Below, piece by piece: positions 1 through 12,000 of a stretch of DNA of 64,000 nucleotides. The DNA is from Aselliscus stoliczkanus (Eukaryota > Chordata > Mammalia > Chiroptera > Hipposideridae). The stretch is from contig CM066732.1 in the NCBI GenBank assembly GCA_033961575.1, positions 55,124,001-55,188,000 of the forward strand. The letters are read 5' to 3'. Each line of letters opens with the position of its first letter. Within the stretch, counting starts at the first letter, position 1. The position numbers were made by a program, and so were the translations under genes. The notes under the pieces were generated by a model. The model did not search any database, was not told the DNA's origin, and saw only the letters and a list, made by a program, of their open reading frames with translations.

Positions 1-3000
1 GAGAGGGACGGGACACTCAGAGCCGCGCACTCCTCTGGGCCACTCCGCTGCTGGACTTCGGTTTGTCCCCTTCCTCTCAGAGGCAGGGCACCGCGCCCCT
101 GAGCTCCCTGTCTCCTGGCTCACAGCAAGGGCAGCTGGCTGGCTGTGCGATGAGTCTCCTCGTCTGCACCCCGATGTAGGGGTTCAGGGCTGGGGGCTTC
201 CCACCATGGAGTGAGTGTTCCAGGGCAAGCTCTCACGTGGGCATGCAGTTCCCGTGACCGCCAGACCCTGTAACAGGACACGCATGCGCTTCGGGTCCTG
301 GGAGGCTGTGCGTCTGTGTGAATGCGAGCCTCGTCGGCTGCCTGGCGCTCCAGGGCCACGTGCGGTGTGGACGTGATGTGGCTTTCATCCCGAAGTCCGC
401 TCTCCACGCCGCATGCGTTCGAGTCACATGCCCACCAGGACGGGGAGCCTTGCCGCCCACAGCCTGGTTTGGGAACATGCCTGCATTTGCACAAATCCAT
501 CATAACCCACTGTTGTTGGAGATGCAGCTAATGAATGAAGGTAGCACAAAATATGATTTTAAATCAGTTTAATAAAATTATTCAAGTAGATTTTAAATCA
601 TTTTTACAGTTGATTTAGCATTTGTGACTGGTTTATAGATTATGATATAGGATGGTGTTTGCATCTTTGCAATTTTATTCCAATTTAGAAACAGTACAAA
701 TATTAATTTTTGCTTCAATAATGGAGCCTTGGAGAATTAAACTTGTCTCTTCTCGACACACGTTTTATGAAAATGATTTTAGTGTGATTTTTAATATATT
801 TTTGAGAACTTCTTGCAGGGAGCCCTCTTAACAAGAACGTAAATGGAAGCCTCTTCTCAAAAGTTTCTTCGAGACAAAGGTGAACAATTTCTAGGGAGCA
901 GGGTTGTTTGTGGGAGAAATGGTCAGGCATTTTCTCCAATTGAAGAAAGTTCTGAAGCTTCTAGAAATGGATCCTTACGGGTTCCAAGCCCAAATGTAAG
1001 ATCATGGGCTGCTGTGATGACTCGGGTGGGCGAGGCTGGTTCCAAGGAGAAGCCACAGTCGGCGGTGTTAGGGAGACCGGGGCTTGCCCACTTCTCGCTT
1101 CCGTCTCCATTTGGCAGGTGACTGAGCTGTGGTGTCGTGTGCCTCTAGAGCAAGATGCAGGCTGTGAGGACAGATAGGGAGGTCACTCACCTCCCTGTCC
1201 TCGGTGGGCCGCACTCAGCCATCACTGCCCACGTGGGCTGTGGCACAGGGACCCCCCGCTATGTTTGGTGCAGTCTAACTTGGGGAGGGCACCCACTGCC
1301 CTGCACGGTGGGACGTGGCCCCCACCTCGAGTCTAGTAGGAACAGCTGGCCTGGGGGACGGGAAACGCTTGCAGCGCCCTGAGCTCTCGGGGTCCTGCCT
1401 GACCCTTGGAGGCTGCAGGAGAGGGCAGCGTTCCGCCTGGGAGCTGTGTGTGGCTACGAGGCTGAGGCAGCGGTGGTTCCCGTTTTTGGTGACGCTTGTC
1501 TCCCCCGGCACCAAGAAACCCTTGAAAAGCCCCCTAAGGACTTGGGCTCACGGCAGGGATCCAAGTCCATGCATGTGTGGGCCTCGCTGTCAGGTTTGGG
1601 GGACCCCTGAGTGGGAGATTCTGCCCCGGAGGGGCTCCCACAGGCACAGGCCCACCTGGAGTCAGCATGCCCCCCGCCCCCCGGGAACAGAGGACTCAGA
1701 ATTCAGAAACTTGTCCCCGCCCGGCATGGCCGACAACGTCACAGTGGAGGTTTAGTGAGTTCATGTTTGGGACACAGAGCGTGCAGAGGGCCCGGCTGAG
1801 AAGGCAGGCTGCGAAGGGCACAGAGAAAAGCGGCATGCGGGGCCTCTGGCCTCCTCCACGGCCAGGAAGCGAAGCAGGGGGCTCCTCTGTGGGCCGTGAG
1901 CAGCTCCACGGCTCCCTCGCCACAGGCCAGGTCACCGGGGTCACAGGGAGGTGTCCGGACACGGGGGCTCTGGACCCTGGCGGGCGGCAGAGGGGCTCAT
2001 GGCCTCCAGGACCTCTGTCTGGCACCGGCCAGGGGCCACGGGAGCAGAAAGGACAGCTGGCCTAGCCCTGGACGCCGGCCCCAGGTGTTGATGTGCACAG
2101 GCTGCCCCACCGCCAGCTGGCCTTCCTTATCACGTCCCCTCTCGGGCACCGGCCGCCAGTCTCAGCTGCCAGTTTAGTTCTCAGTGCCTGGGACAGACAG
2201 TGGGACAGACACGAGGAAGCCCCGTGCTTCGCAAACTGCGGGTCGGAGCAGCGCCGGGCCCCAGCCTCCGTGCGGGCTGCTGCCCTGGGGCCGCCACTTT
2301 CCCAAGCTGGCCGAGCGCAGCCCCCGGGATTTAGGACCCGTCCTGAATGGCACCGCCCACTCCCCCCGCCCCAGCGGTGCTAGGGCAGAGGACCTGGGAA
2401 CCTGCATTGCATCAGCCTGATGCTTCCGGAAGCACGGGGCGAAGTGGGCGAGATCCCAGCACCAAGGCTGGAGGGTGAACGGGCCTGGGGCGGCCTGCAC
2501 TGCCGGCTTCTCCGGGTCCCGGGGGCGCCTTGGTCTCCGCCAGCCCTGCCAGGCCCATACCCTCACTGATTATGGTTTACTTGCTTTCTGTTCTTTCACA
2601 GTCTGTCAGTTGCCTCTTTATTCAGAAATAATAAAGGGAGGGGTGTGCTGGGGGTGTGCCAAGTCCCAGGAAGCACACGCAGCCGGCCGGGCAGGTGGGA
2701 CGCGGATGGAGTGGCTGCTGAGCCGTAACCCCCTACCGCAGGCCACCTCAGCGAGGGCTCAGGACCTCCTTGATCCAAGCACCACCCTGATGGTTTGGAT
2801 TTTTCAGTTTTGAAAGTGGATCCACACATGAGGCAGATTGTCAGTCGCCCCTTCCCCTTAGCTGCTGCGCCTCAGTAACCTCCAGCGGGAGGGCAGTTTC
2901 CTGAGGAGAAGCCCAGGTGGCCAAGGAAAGGCCAGTGGCGGACGTGCTGGCAGGAGTGGGCCTGCTCGGGGCGAGGAGACGGGCGCGCGGGGTGGCCCCT

Positions 3001-6000
3001 TAGTCCTGGGGCTGGGGCTCCCTCAGAGGCTGCCTTGGCGTGGAGCCCTCCTCCTGCCCGGAGGAGGCTGTTAGGCGCGCAGGCTGGCCGGCCCTCGGCG
3101 TGGGCCCGCAGGAAAGGGACGGCGCACGGTGGCCTGGCAGCAGGTGGGTGCCAGAAAGCCGGCGGCAGTGGGAAGGTCACGGGCAGGTGTGTGTCGGCTC
3201 CCGACAGTCTGCAGGCCTGATGGGCTTGGGCCCCCGAGCCTCTGGAGCCTGGAATTGGTAGTTAACATTTAAAACTCAAGGGATTTCATATAAAAATCTG
3301 TGTTTCTGGCTCCTCCAAGAAATTTAGAGGTCTTGCAGCCGGTTTTGCTGTGAGGCAGTGGTCAGCCTGAGCTGGGTGGCGCTGTCCCCTTCAGACACAG
3401 TGGGGTCCCCATTCCCCCAGCCCATGTCAGGAGCTGGACTTCCTCGCTGGGTGCGCAGGTGAGCGAGTTTCCTGCTGCTGGCTTCTGACCTGGGCTTGGT
3501 TTACCCGGGTCTCCCGTCGCCCCTGCACATCCCTGCGAAGGCCCAGGCCCCTGGGGAGGCAGGGCTGGGGGATGGCATGGCCACACGAGGGCCAGACTGA
3601 CTACAGGAAACAATGGCCGACCTGAAAGATGGGGGCACAGTCCTGGCTTCTCTCTGTCACAACAGGAACGAGGGAGGGGGCGGCAGGACCCAGGCACGAC
3701 AGCCCCCCTCGGACTTGTCCATTCCACCGTCATCATTTTACGTTCATATAGAATACCTGCCAGGAGTGCCCTCCCCCACCCCAGCACACCCCGCCCGCCA
3801 CCTCCAAGCGCCCTTTACATTTCCCAAGTTCTGCAGTAGCCCTACCCTGCTTTTCCAACCCCCAGGGAAACCTCACTTGGTCCAAGATCCTTCCTAGTTA
3901 TGAGAAATCTTTTTTCAGGAGTAAGACCCATGGAGTGGGCAGCAGGGTCACTGCCTGTTTTCTCCAGGAGGAAAAGTAGCCTAGGTGCTGAGGACGAAAG
4001 TAAATAACAGGCAGTTGTGAGTCAGCTACGTGCCGGAGGGAGCAGGGAGAAGGGAGCGTCGGGGGCTTCCTGGAGGAGGCAGCATTGGAGCCACAGGTGG
4101 GGCATCTCCAGCCGAGGAGCAGCTTCGCAGGAAATCCGTCCTCCGTGTCTAGGACCTACTTTTTCTGGGTCACTAGCTTGGGAACTCCCTGGGGCCCAAG
4201 GGCCCGCCCGCCCCGCGCCTCGGGCAGCCCCCCCCCCCCCCCGTCCCCTGCCCCCAGAAGATCCTATGGCCTTGAATCCTTTCTGGTCTTCCTCACTATT
4301 GTCATAACTTGGATTCCAGGAAGCCAGCCTGCAGCCTGCTTTACGAGGCAGGAGACTGGTGCAAACCAGCCCCATTTGATGGGTCCTAATTATGGGGAGC
4401 AGGAGGGACTTGAGCCCTCGCGGTCCATATCCACACTCTGGTCTCTGGGTAGCCCCTCCCGCCGAGCAGCCCTGCCTGCGAGACAATGGCACCGCTGGAG
4501 TCCGAGGTGGTGTCAGCCCAGCCAACATGGGCGACAGCAGACGCTAATTGTGTCCCCAAGGAGATTTTTCTGAAGTTGGGGTCACTCTGCTGTGTCTTTC
4601 CTAAGTGATCTGTACATAATCGACAGTGCAAAAGGGAAGGAAAAGGCAAGGCTGTCTCCTAAGGCAAGACGGGGAGAGGGGCAGGGGGCCTTTACCACGC
4701 GGACGGACGGGGAGGGCAGGGCTGAGGCCCCCTGGGCAGAAATGCCGCCTCTCCAAACCCCCAAACCACTGGTCTCATCTTCAGTCCTAATCCCAGCCCT
4801 GGAGGCTCCACATTTGGGGTCAGTCACATAGCTTGTCCCCTGGTCCTCCCAGTGCAAACTCACTGTGCGCTGAGGTCGCGAGCACAGGTATGGCTTCCCC
4901 AAGGTCTGAGCGGCAGCTAAGAGGAATATGAGGTGTACCGTTGGAACTGGTCCCCCTCCCGAAATACACTTTCACGCTGGTGCGTGTGCACACGGCGTGC
5001 AGTGTAGAATTCACACGGAAACGCACAACCAGCCACGTCTCGGTTCTTGGTAAACGACCAGCTCTGAGATGAAGCTGGCAGCAGATTCAATTCAGACATG
5101 ACACCCATTTCTTTGGAAAGATGCCTTCCCCACCCCCACCCCCAGGGGCAAACGTGCCAGTTGGGCATCATGTTAAGTAACGTTGGCAGGGGCCCCTGGG
5201 GTGCCGCCCGACGCTGCTTCTGGAGCCTGCAGAAACGGTGTCGTTCCTTCCTTGTCCCCCCTCAGCCCCCCCTCAGGCCCAAGAGGAAGCGTGGCGTGGG
5301 GGTCGGGGGGCCGCCCCCACCTGGGCAGTACCTCCAGCCCCTGAGACGCCCTCTCCCCTGGAGTTGAAAGAATCACCTGTCTCTTTTTGGCACCAACACC
5401 CTCCTTCAGGCCATGAGAAACTGGCGACCTTCACGCTGGTCTCCATGACAACAAGATGGTATATGTTTAATTAGTTCAGGCTTATTTTAGGACCAATTTT
5501 CTTTTATTTTAGGGCAGTGCGAGCTATGATAACTGCAGGCATGTTTATGAGACGCGCGAGGCTCAGCTGAAGTGTGCCAACAATCCTAGTCAAGCAGATG
5601 GTGACCCCTGATTCAACTTGCCCTCTCATTCAATTATTCAGCTGTATTTAATTTTCCTCCGGGTGACTCACATGCCATGCCACCCTCTGTCCTGTAGGTG
5701 GCACGAAAGACCACCTTTAGGCTGCAGTGCCGCCGAAGCGGGTCTGGGCGCTGGGGCTGGGGAGGAAAATGAATGTCAGCGTTGGAACAAGGGTTTCCGC
5801 TTAATGTCAAATGATGTGAAGAGGTGGAAAAGAATTGGGTCAAATTGGGTGTGGTTTGGCCACAAGCTCTAGGTAGTCTCCATCCTAACAAGAAATTTGG
5901 AAGAACTCGCAGGCTTAATATCCTCCAAAATAATTTGTTTGGAGTTCAAGGGTCACCCCAGTGTTAGAGCCGTTTTTATAATTGTGGGAATTCTCCGTGT

Positions 6001-9000
6001 TCGTTCTGAAAACCTCTGCTGCCAGCCCACCTCGTCTCGGGCCAGGAGGGGAGGCTGAGCAGAATTCTCTTTTTCTTGGTGTTTTCCACCCACTGTCACT
6101 GCTTGGCACCGACACCAGAAACCGGGGCCTCGGAACTGGGCTGAACCGGCTCACTAACTACCTTTCAAGGACCCGCCTTTCCTAATGGCAGGGCCAGGCA
6201 GCACGTGGCCCCCGTGCGTGACGTCCGCAGGCTGGGCCCCGAGAGCTTTGGGCTGATGCGGCCCACTCAGGCGTCGCCCACCCACCTCACCCAGGCCCTG
6301 CGTCCTTGACCCCGAGGGCCGCAGCCCGTCAGCCCACCGGCGTTTCCTGGGTGAGGACCTGGCCGGGCTCATCAGAGCGGCCCCCACACCTAGGCGCTCC
6401 CTCCTCGTTAAGGCAGCGCACAGAGCAGGGCACACGCACTGTCCCCCGAGAGTGTCTCGCTGTGGAGCCCTCCTGGAAGAGAGTCCGTCTTCCTGTCCTG
6501 GATTTGATCAAATCACAAACCACAAATAAAAGAAGCACGTGTGAACCCAGACCGAGTGGCAGCCACATGTGCGTGACGGCGCTTCCACAGACGGTGCCTG
6601 GGATTTCGCGCTCTGAGCGGAGGCTTCGGTGCGCAGGCTCGCGTTCCACCTGAAAACGCTCCGTTGTCATTTCCGCTTCAGGCAGAATCGTGGCGACAGA
6701 CGGCGTGGGACCACGTGCACGGACGGCGTTCCCGCCGCTTCAGTTCTGAAGGCTGGGCTCGGGCTCGCTCTTGCCTCCGCGTTCTCCAGCTATGGCTTGG
6801 TCTGCACTGGACGGCCTGCGTGTCGCCTGGGAGTGTTTCGTTCAGGCGGGGGTAGGGCGTGGGCGTCGCAGGTGACTTCAGGGGCTGATTGGCGCGCTGG
6901 GCGGCGTGGCAGAGGCCGGGACCGACCCCGCTGGCTGGCACAGCGGCCTCACTGGGCGGAACCTCCAAGGGCCGACTCACTTGTACCCGATTTATCTTGC
7001 CACACTCAGACTTAGGCCCTGGGGCCATTTATGGTTTTGGTGCAGCTTCCAGGGGTTGACGGTGGGGGGGGGAGTCTCAATTACAGCGACTCAGGCCATA
7101 CAGATCGACTCAATTTAACAGTGCCCTCTGGGTAGCCCAGCCGATGGACTCAACACCCCCTTTCTTCCCAGAACTCACTTATCCTTGGCCCATTAGGTAA
7201 CATTGTGGGGGAAGGAGCTTCCCAGGTTCTCAGAAAGAACCAAGTAAACTCCTAAAGGGTATGAGCACCTCCCGTGCAGCCCCTGGGTGATGGGGTCCCG
7301 CGCTGGGGGCCGGCACTGCATTTCTGTCCCCAGGGATGAGACGACAGCAACATGGGTGCTTTGGTTCGAGCCTGGAAGCGCCGTCACCTGCCCTCCCTGC
7401 AGGCCCCACTGAGCAGCTGGACAGGGCGCCGGGCACTTGGGGGCTCTCACAATGAGGGAGTGTTTCCATTTGTGTGTGTCGGGCGTGTGACATGCTTGTA
7501 CCCACAATCCCCACTGCTCTGTGGGGAAATCAGACTCCAGGACCCCTGTCCGGTTTGGCTCCTTGCAGACCCACACGGGCAGTAGCCTGGAGAGGAAATG
7601 GAGAGGAGCTGGCGGACGAGGGGCGCTCGGGAGTGAAGTTAGGATTGGGGGAAATAAACACTGACAAGAATCACGTCTTCCCTGGATCTCTGCCTTCATC
7701 CTGGGGTCTGTACGATTACACAACCTGTCACTAGAGCATTGCACATTAAAGAAGTGGCCCTGTGCAAATGCAGCAAGAGGATGGGGACACGGCCCCCAGG
7801 ACTGCAGCCCTGGGCCTCTGTCACTGGCTGAGGCCCTGTCACCCTGCCACCTGCCCCACGGCACTGCCATTTTGCTCATTCCCAAGTTCCTCTGCTGCCC
7901 AGAAGATCATTTGTTTTTCTTTGTTTGGAAGACACGCTACACAAGCATTTGCGAGGCTGCCTGTGTCTTACAAAGGAGTAATGGGGCTGGTAGGGCCCAT
8001 GTGGGGGTCCAGCCCCCCACCTGTGGTGGTGCCCGCGAGGCGAGGGCAAGGCTGGTGACCCCCACACGCGCAGGGGGGCCGGCACCGGCCCCCTGTGCCC
8101 ACAGCGTCCGCCTGCCACCCTGCCGGCTCCTGAGCCTTGCCTACACAGCTCTCATGGTGGACTTCCGCAAAGACCGTTCCGGGGAGTCTCTGGCCAGCCC
8201 ACTGGGCAGCAGCAAGCTTCTGCCACCTCCCAGGGAACCACTCCCCTGCTTTTTGGAAAGGGTCACCTCGTTTTTTCCTGAAGGTGGCAGTGAAAGAGAA
8301 AAAATGACTCCCTTTGAAGATTTAGGCATTTTATTACAAAACAGATGGAGTGGTGAGCGTCCTGTTGTCCCCGTGTGCCCGGGAGTGCTGACGACGGTGT
8401 GCGCTGGGGCGTTCACCCTGGGCCTCCCCAGGCTGCGTGGCACCGGCACTCCGGCCAGCGTTCAGTGGCCGTGGCTCGGCCAGCCTCCTCTGCTCCCTCC
8501 GAGTCTCCACCGAGATAATTGAGGACCGTAACACTGGGGCAGGAGCACGGCTCCCGCGGGCTGTCAGGTATCTGCTCGCGTCTCCGTGTCATCTGTCAGC
8601 ATTGAGCCCCTCTGTCATGTCTCCTCAGCCTTCAGCCTCACGCTCTCTCATCCTGTTCATTATCTGGGCTCGGACCAGCCCCCCCCCCCACGCCCCCATC
8701 CAGTAAATGCATCTTTGTGCAACTCTCAGTCTCCGATTATGAATCGATGATCGTGTGCTGTAAGAGAGATAGATGGCTTTTAGTTCCATCTTGTCTCCCC
8801 TAATTGTAAAATATTAGTTACATTACACTGTGTCTTTTGATTAATGGAACTTATTTGGACTGGCCTATCCGAACCCTCCCCCTTCTAAAGTCCTCCACTG
8901 ACTTTTGAGAATTGAGTGATTTCACTTAAAGCAGACAAATAGGCCCTTCACCAGGAGATAGTGCGGCTGTGAGGCTGCGGGCAGGCCAGGCGCCCGGCCG

Positions 9001-12000
9001 GGCTGTGTATTTGGGATCCAGGCTTTGCCGGCCGGGCAGCCAGGCGGGGGCTGGCCCCGTGAGCTCACCCCCTGTTTGGCAAATGCAGCCCATGTTGCTG
9101 ACTTGCAAAACAGGATGTGAAACAAAAATGAATTAAAATTAAATAAATTGCAGATTGCAACATCCCCACACCCAGCCAGTCAGAGCCGAACTCCCGCAAA
9201 TTGAGCCCTTGCTGGCGGGGCTCCCCCTGCAACCAGGGCAGGGCCTCAGGGGGGCGCCCCGCATCCCTGGCTGGCACGGGCACATGGCATCCTTTCACGT
9301 GGAATTTATCTGATTGGCACGATTTACTGAAATGTGTCTGTTGATGAAGTGCTCGCCATAGAAAGGGGAGTCCTAAGTCCCTTATTAGAAATAATCAGGG
9401 TAGATTCAAGGGCACATCCACTTCGCACCTATCAGCTCACCTAAGAAGGTCTGTTTCCTTCAGTGTGCCCAGTGTCCAAGTGTCAGGGAGATGGGAGGGC
9501 TGACTTCATAAGCGAACACTCCAAAAAAGGCAGCATGGGCTAGGAATTCCAGCGTGCGTCTGAGAGGGGCACACACAGGCCCCAGCTGCCTGACATGCAC
9601 ATCACTGTTCCCATCTACTTTGTATGCTGTGCTTAGTATTTTATTCTGACCTTTGCATTTTTATTTTTACTTTTATTTGCATGATGCTTGCAGACCCTGA
9701 GTATGCTGTGTTTTCTGGGGACCTGCTGTTTCATTGAGTGTGCTAGAGGCAAGAGACTGACTTTATTATGGGTGTAGGAAGCCGGTAATGTTTTACTTTA
9801 TTTTTTTGAGAGCATAACAATGTGTTTATGGCTGCCAGGAAAAGCGAAGGCAGGAAAACAACCACGCCTGAGTGTAAAATTCGTTCAGCTGCCCAGAAAC
9901 ACGGAGCCCAAAGCTTGGAGGCTGAGGCTGCCGCAGGAGCCTGCCGGGTTCGCCCCGGGCGCGGGCTGGTGTCCCAGAGGCAGCGCTCACCGTGGTGCGT
10001 GGTCCAGGGCTCAGGTCCCACCTGCTCCCTCTGTCACCCCAGCCTAGAGTTTCCATTTTATTTTTTTTGCTCCCATGTGGGTTTTGAGTCCTTGCTTTGG
10101 GGACAGTGTGTGCTTGAGAACTCTTTGTTCTGCGTATCAAGGGACTTTTCTAAATGTCAGCTGAGTTTGGACTGTTGTGTCTAATAAACCCCCTTAGGGC
10201 TTTCGGGGCACCTCCCCGTCGTCACCAGCGGCCTCGCTCCATGTGTACATCCATCACATCTGGGAGGATTTTATGGAATGTTCCTGCTGTAGCATGTGGA
10301 TGCATATTGACCGTCGTTGGCCCTTTTACACATTCTGCGATACACTTACCTGTTATGGATCTATAATACCAAATGTGTAGTAAAAAGCTACATCAAAAGG
10401 CAGTTACGCCGCGTGCATAAAACGCTCTCACTTGGTCGCTTTAATTTACTTACTACAGCTCCTGAAACCCCCGCTTCATGCTGATGGACTTCAATATTTC
10501 ATTTAAGTAAATGGGTGCCCGAGAGGGGAGACAGTGCTTCTCAGGGCCTGGCAGCTCGGGCTCCTGTGTGGGGCCCCGCTGCCCTGCCCCGTGCTCTCCG
10601 GGCTGGAGATTTGTCCCCCTGGGGGAGGAGGGATGGCAGGCAGGCAGAACCTTTGGGGACCTGGCCTCCGCCGAGGAGTAGCAGCCACGTTTATGGTCAC
10701 AGCAGCCGGCAACCGGCCACACCCCACACCAGCTCTGTGCCAAACTCTTGTGTGCGTCCCGCAATTTGGGCCTTCACTTGCTCTTACCATCCTGTCATTT
10801 TGAAGGTCTGTGTGAGGGGCCGGTGACGCGACAGACAAACTTACCTCACTCACACGGGAACTTATTCTCTCGGGGGGCCCTCGTGTCTACGATCTCGTCC
10901 CTGTTTTGGAAATCATTTGGGAGGGGAGGGAGCCTCGATGCTCTGTCAGTTGGGTACGTTTCCGGGTTGGTACGGTGATTGTGGCGACAACGCGGTTATC
11001 AGATAGGAAAGAAACATTAGGAGATTTCCTGGAACAGGAGGCGGCCAGGGAAGGGCCGGTCATCAGGCAGCCTGTGACTTCCTGAGGGGGCGTCCCCGCG
11101 TGTCACGTGGGATAGTATGTGTGGCAGCTCTCAGCCAGTCACAGAGCGTGACTCACGTGTCAGGGGAGAGAATGACAGTGACGATGGGAAGAGAAAGGAG
11201 ACATGTGCTCGCCCGGAGCGGCCCCGGGGCTGCCGGAAACAGTTAGGCTGTGTCACTGGACAGCAGAAAGCGGGAGTCCCAGCGTGGCTGTCGTTCGGCA
11301 TATGTATTTAAAAAAAATAAAATAAACATCTGGTTGTTCTAATGCAAGTGAGTCTCCCCTCCCTTCTACACCCCTCCTCAGTTTCAGGCAGCCCTGTGTG
11401 TAAGCACAGCCCTAATTGGTATCAGGTTATGGGGTCTGGGAAACGAGCTCAGAGTCAGAGCACAGGGATGCACATGTGAAGACCTCTCCAGGAGGCCCCC
11501 AGTAGGTGTTTGCGCCGTCCGCCTTCTGTGTGCATGGCTTTGCCAGGCATGGGTCGGGGCCAGACACCGGTGGGACCAGGCCCGGTCTTGGAGGAGTGTC
11601 CCTGAGCAGGGCCCCGTGCAGCTGGGGCCGTGTGCCGGGATGGGAGGCCGGCCGGCCGGCGTGGCGGGCGCTCCGGAAGGACGCACCGGCAAAGGGAACT
11701 GGAGCCGGACGATGGAGCTCGCGGTGGGCTCGGTAACGAAGCCTCACTGAGCTCTCACTCAGCTGCTGTCCGCTCTGTACCACTGTGAGTCTGGGACTCA
11801 GGAAAGAAACACTTCAATTTGCAAAGTAAATGTTTGGTTCCTGAGTAATAATTATGCAAAATATTGGCTTTGTTGGCACTGCATGGGGACCTCTCCAACC
11901 TCATCCTTAAAGCGGGACCTCAGGGTCCTTTGGGGGGTGGCAGGAGGGTTCTGGAGCCAGCCCAGCTGGCTTCCAACTGCGGCTGCCCGGCTTCCTGCTT

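Noticed and set aside
4228..4242. C15 homopolymer as a G-quadruplex or regulatory site
   Set aside because: Only a bare homopolymer run, likely polymorphic; nothing else supports a function.
7193..7885. 230-codon minus-strand frame
   Set aside because: No recognisable domain or conserved motif; consistent with stop-poor GC-rich sequence.
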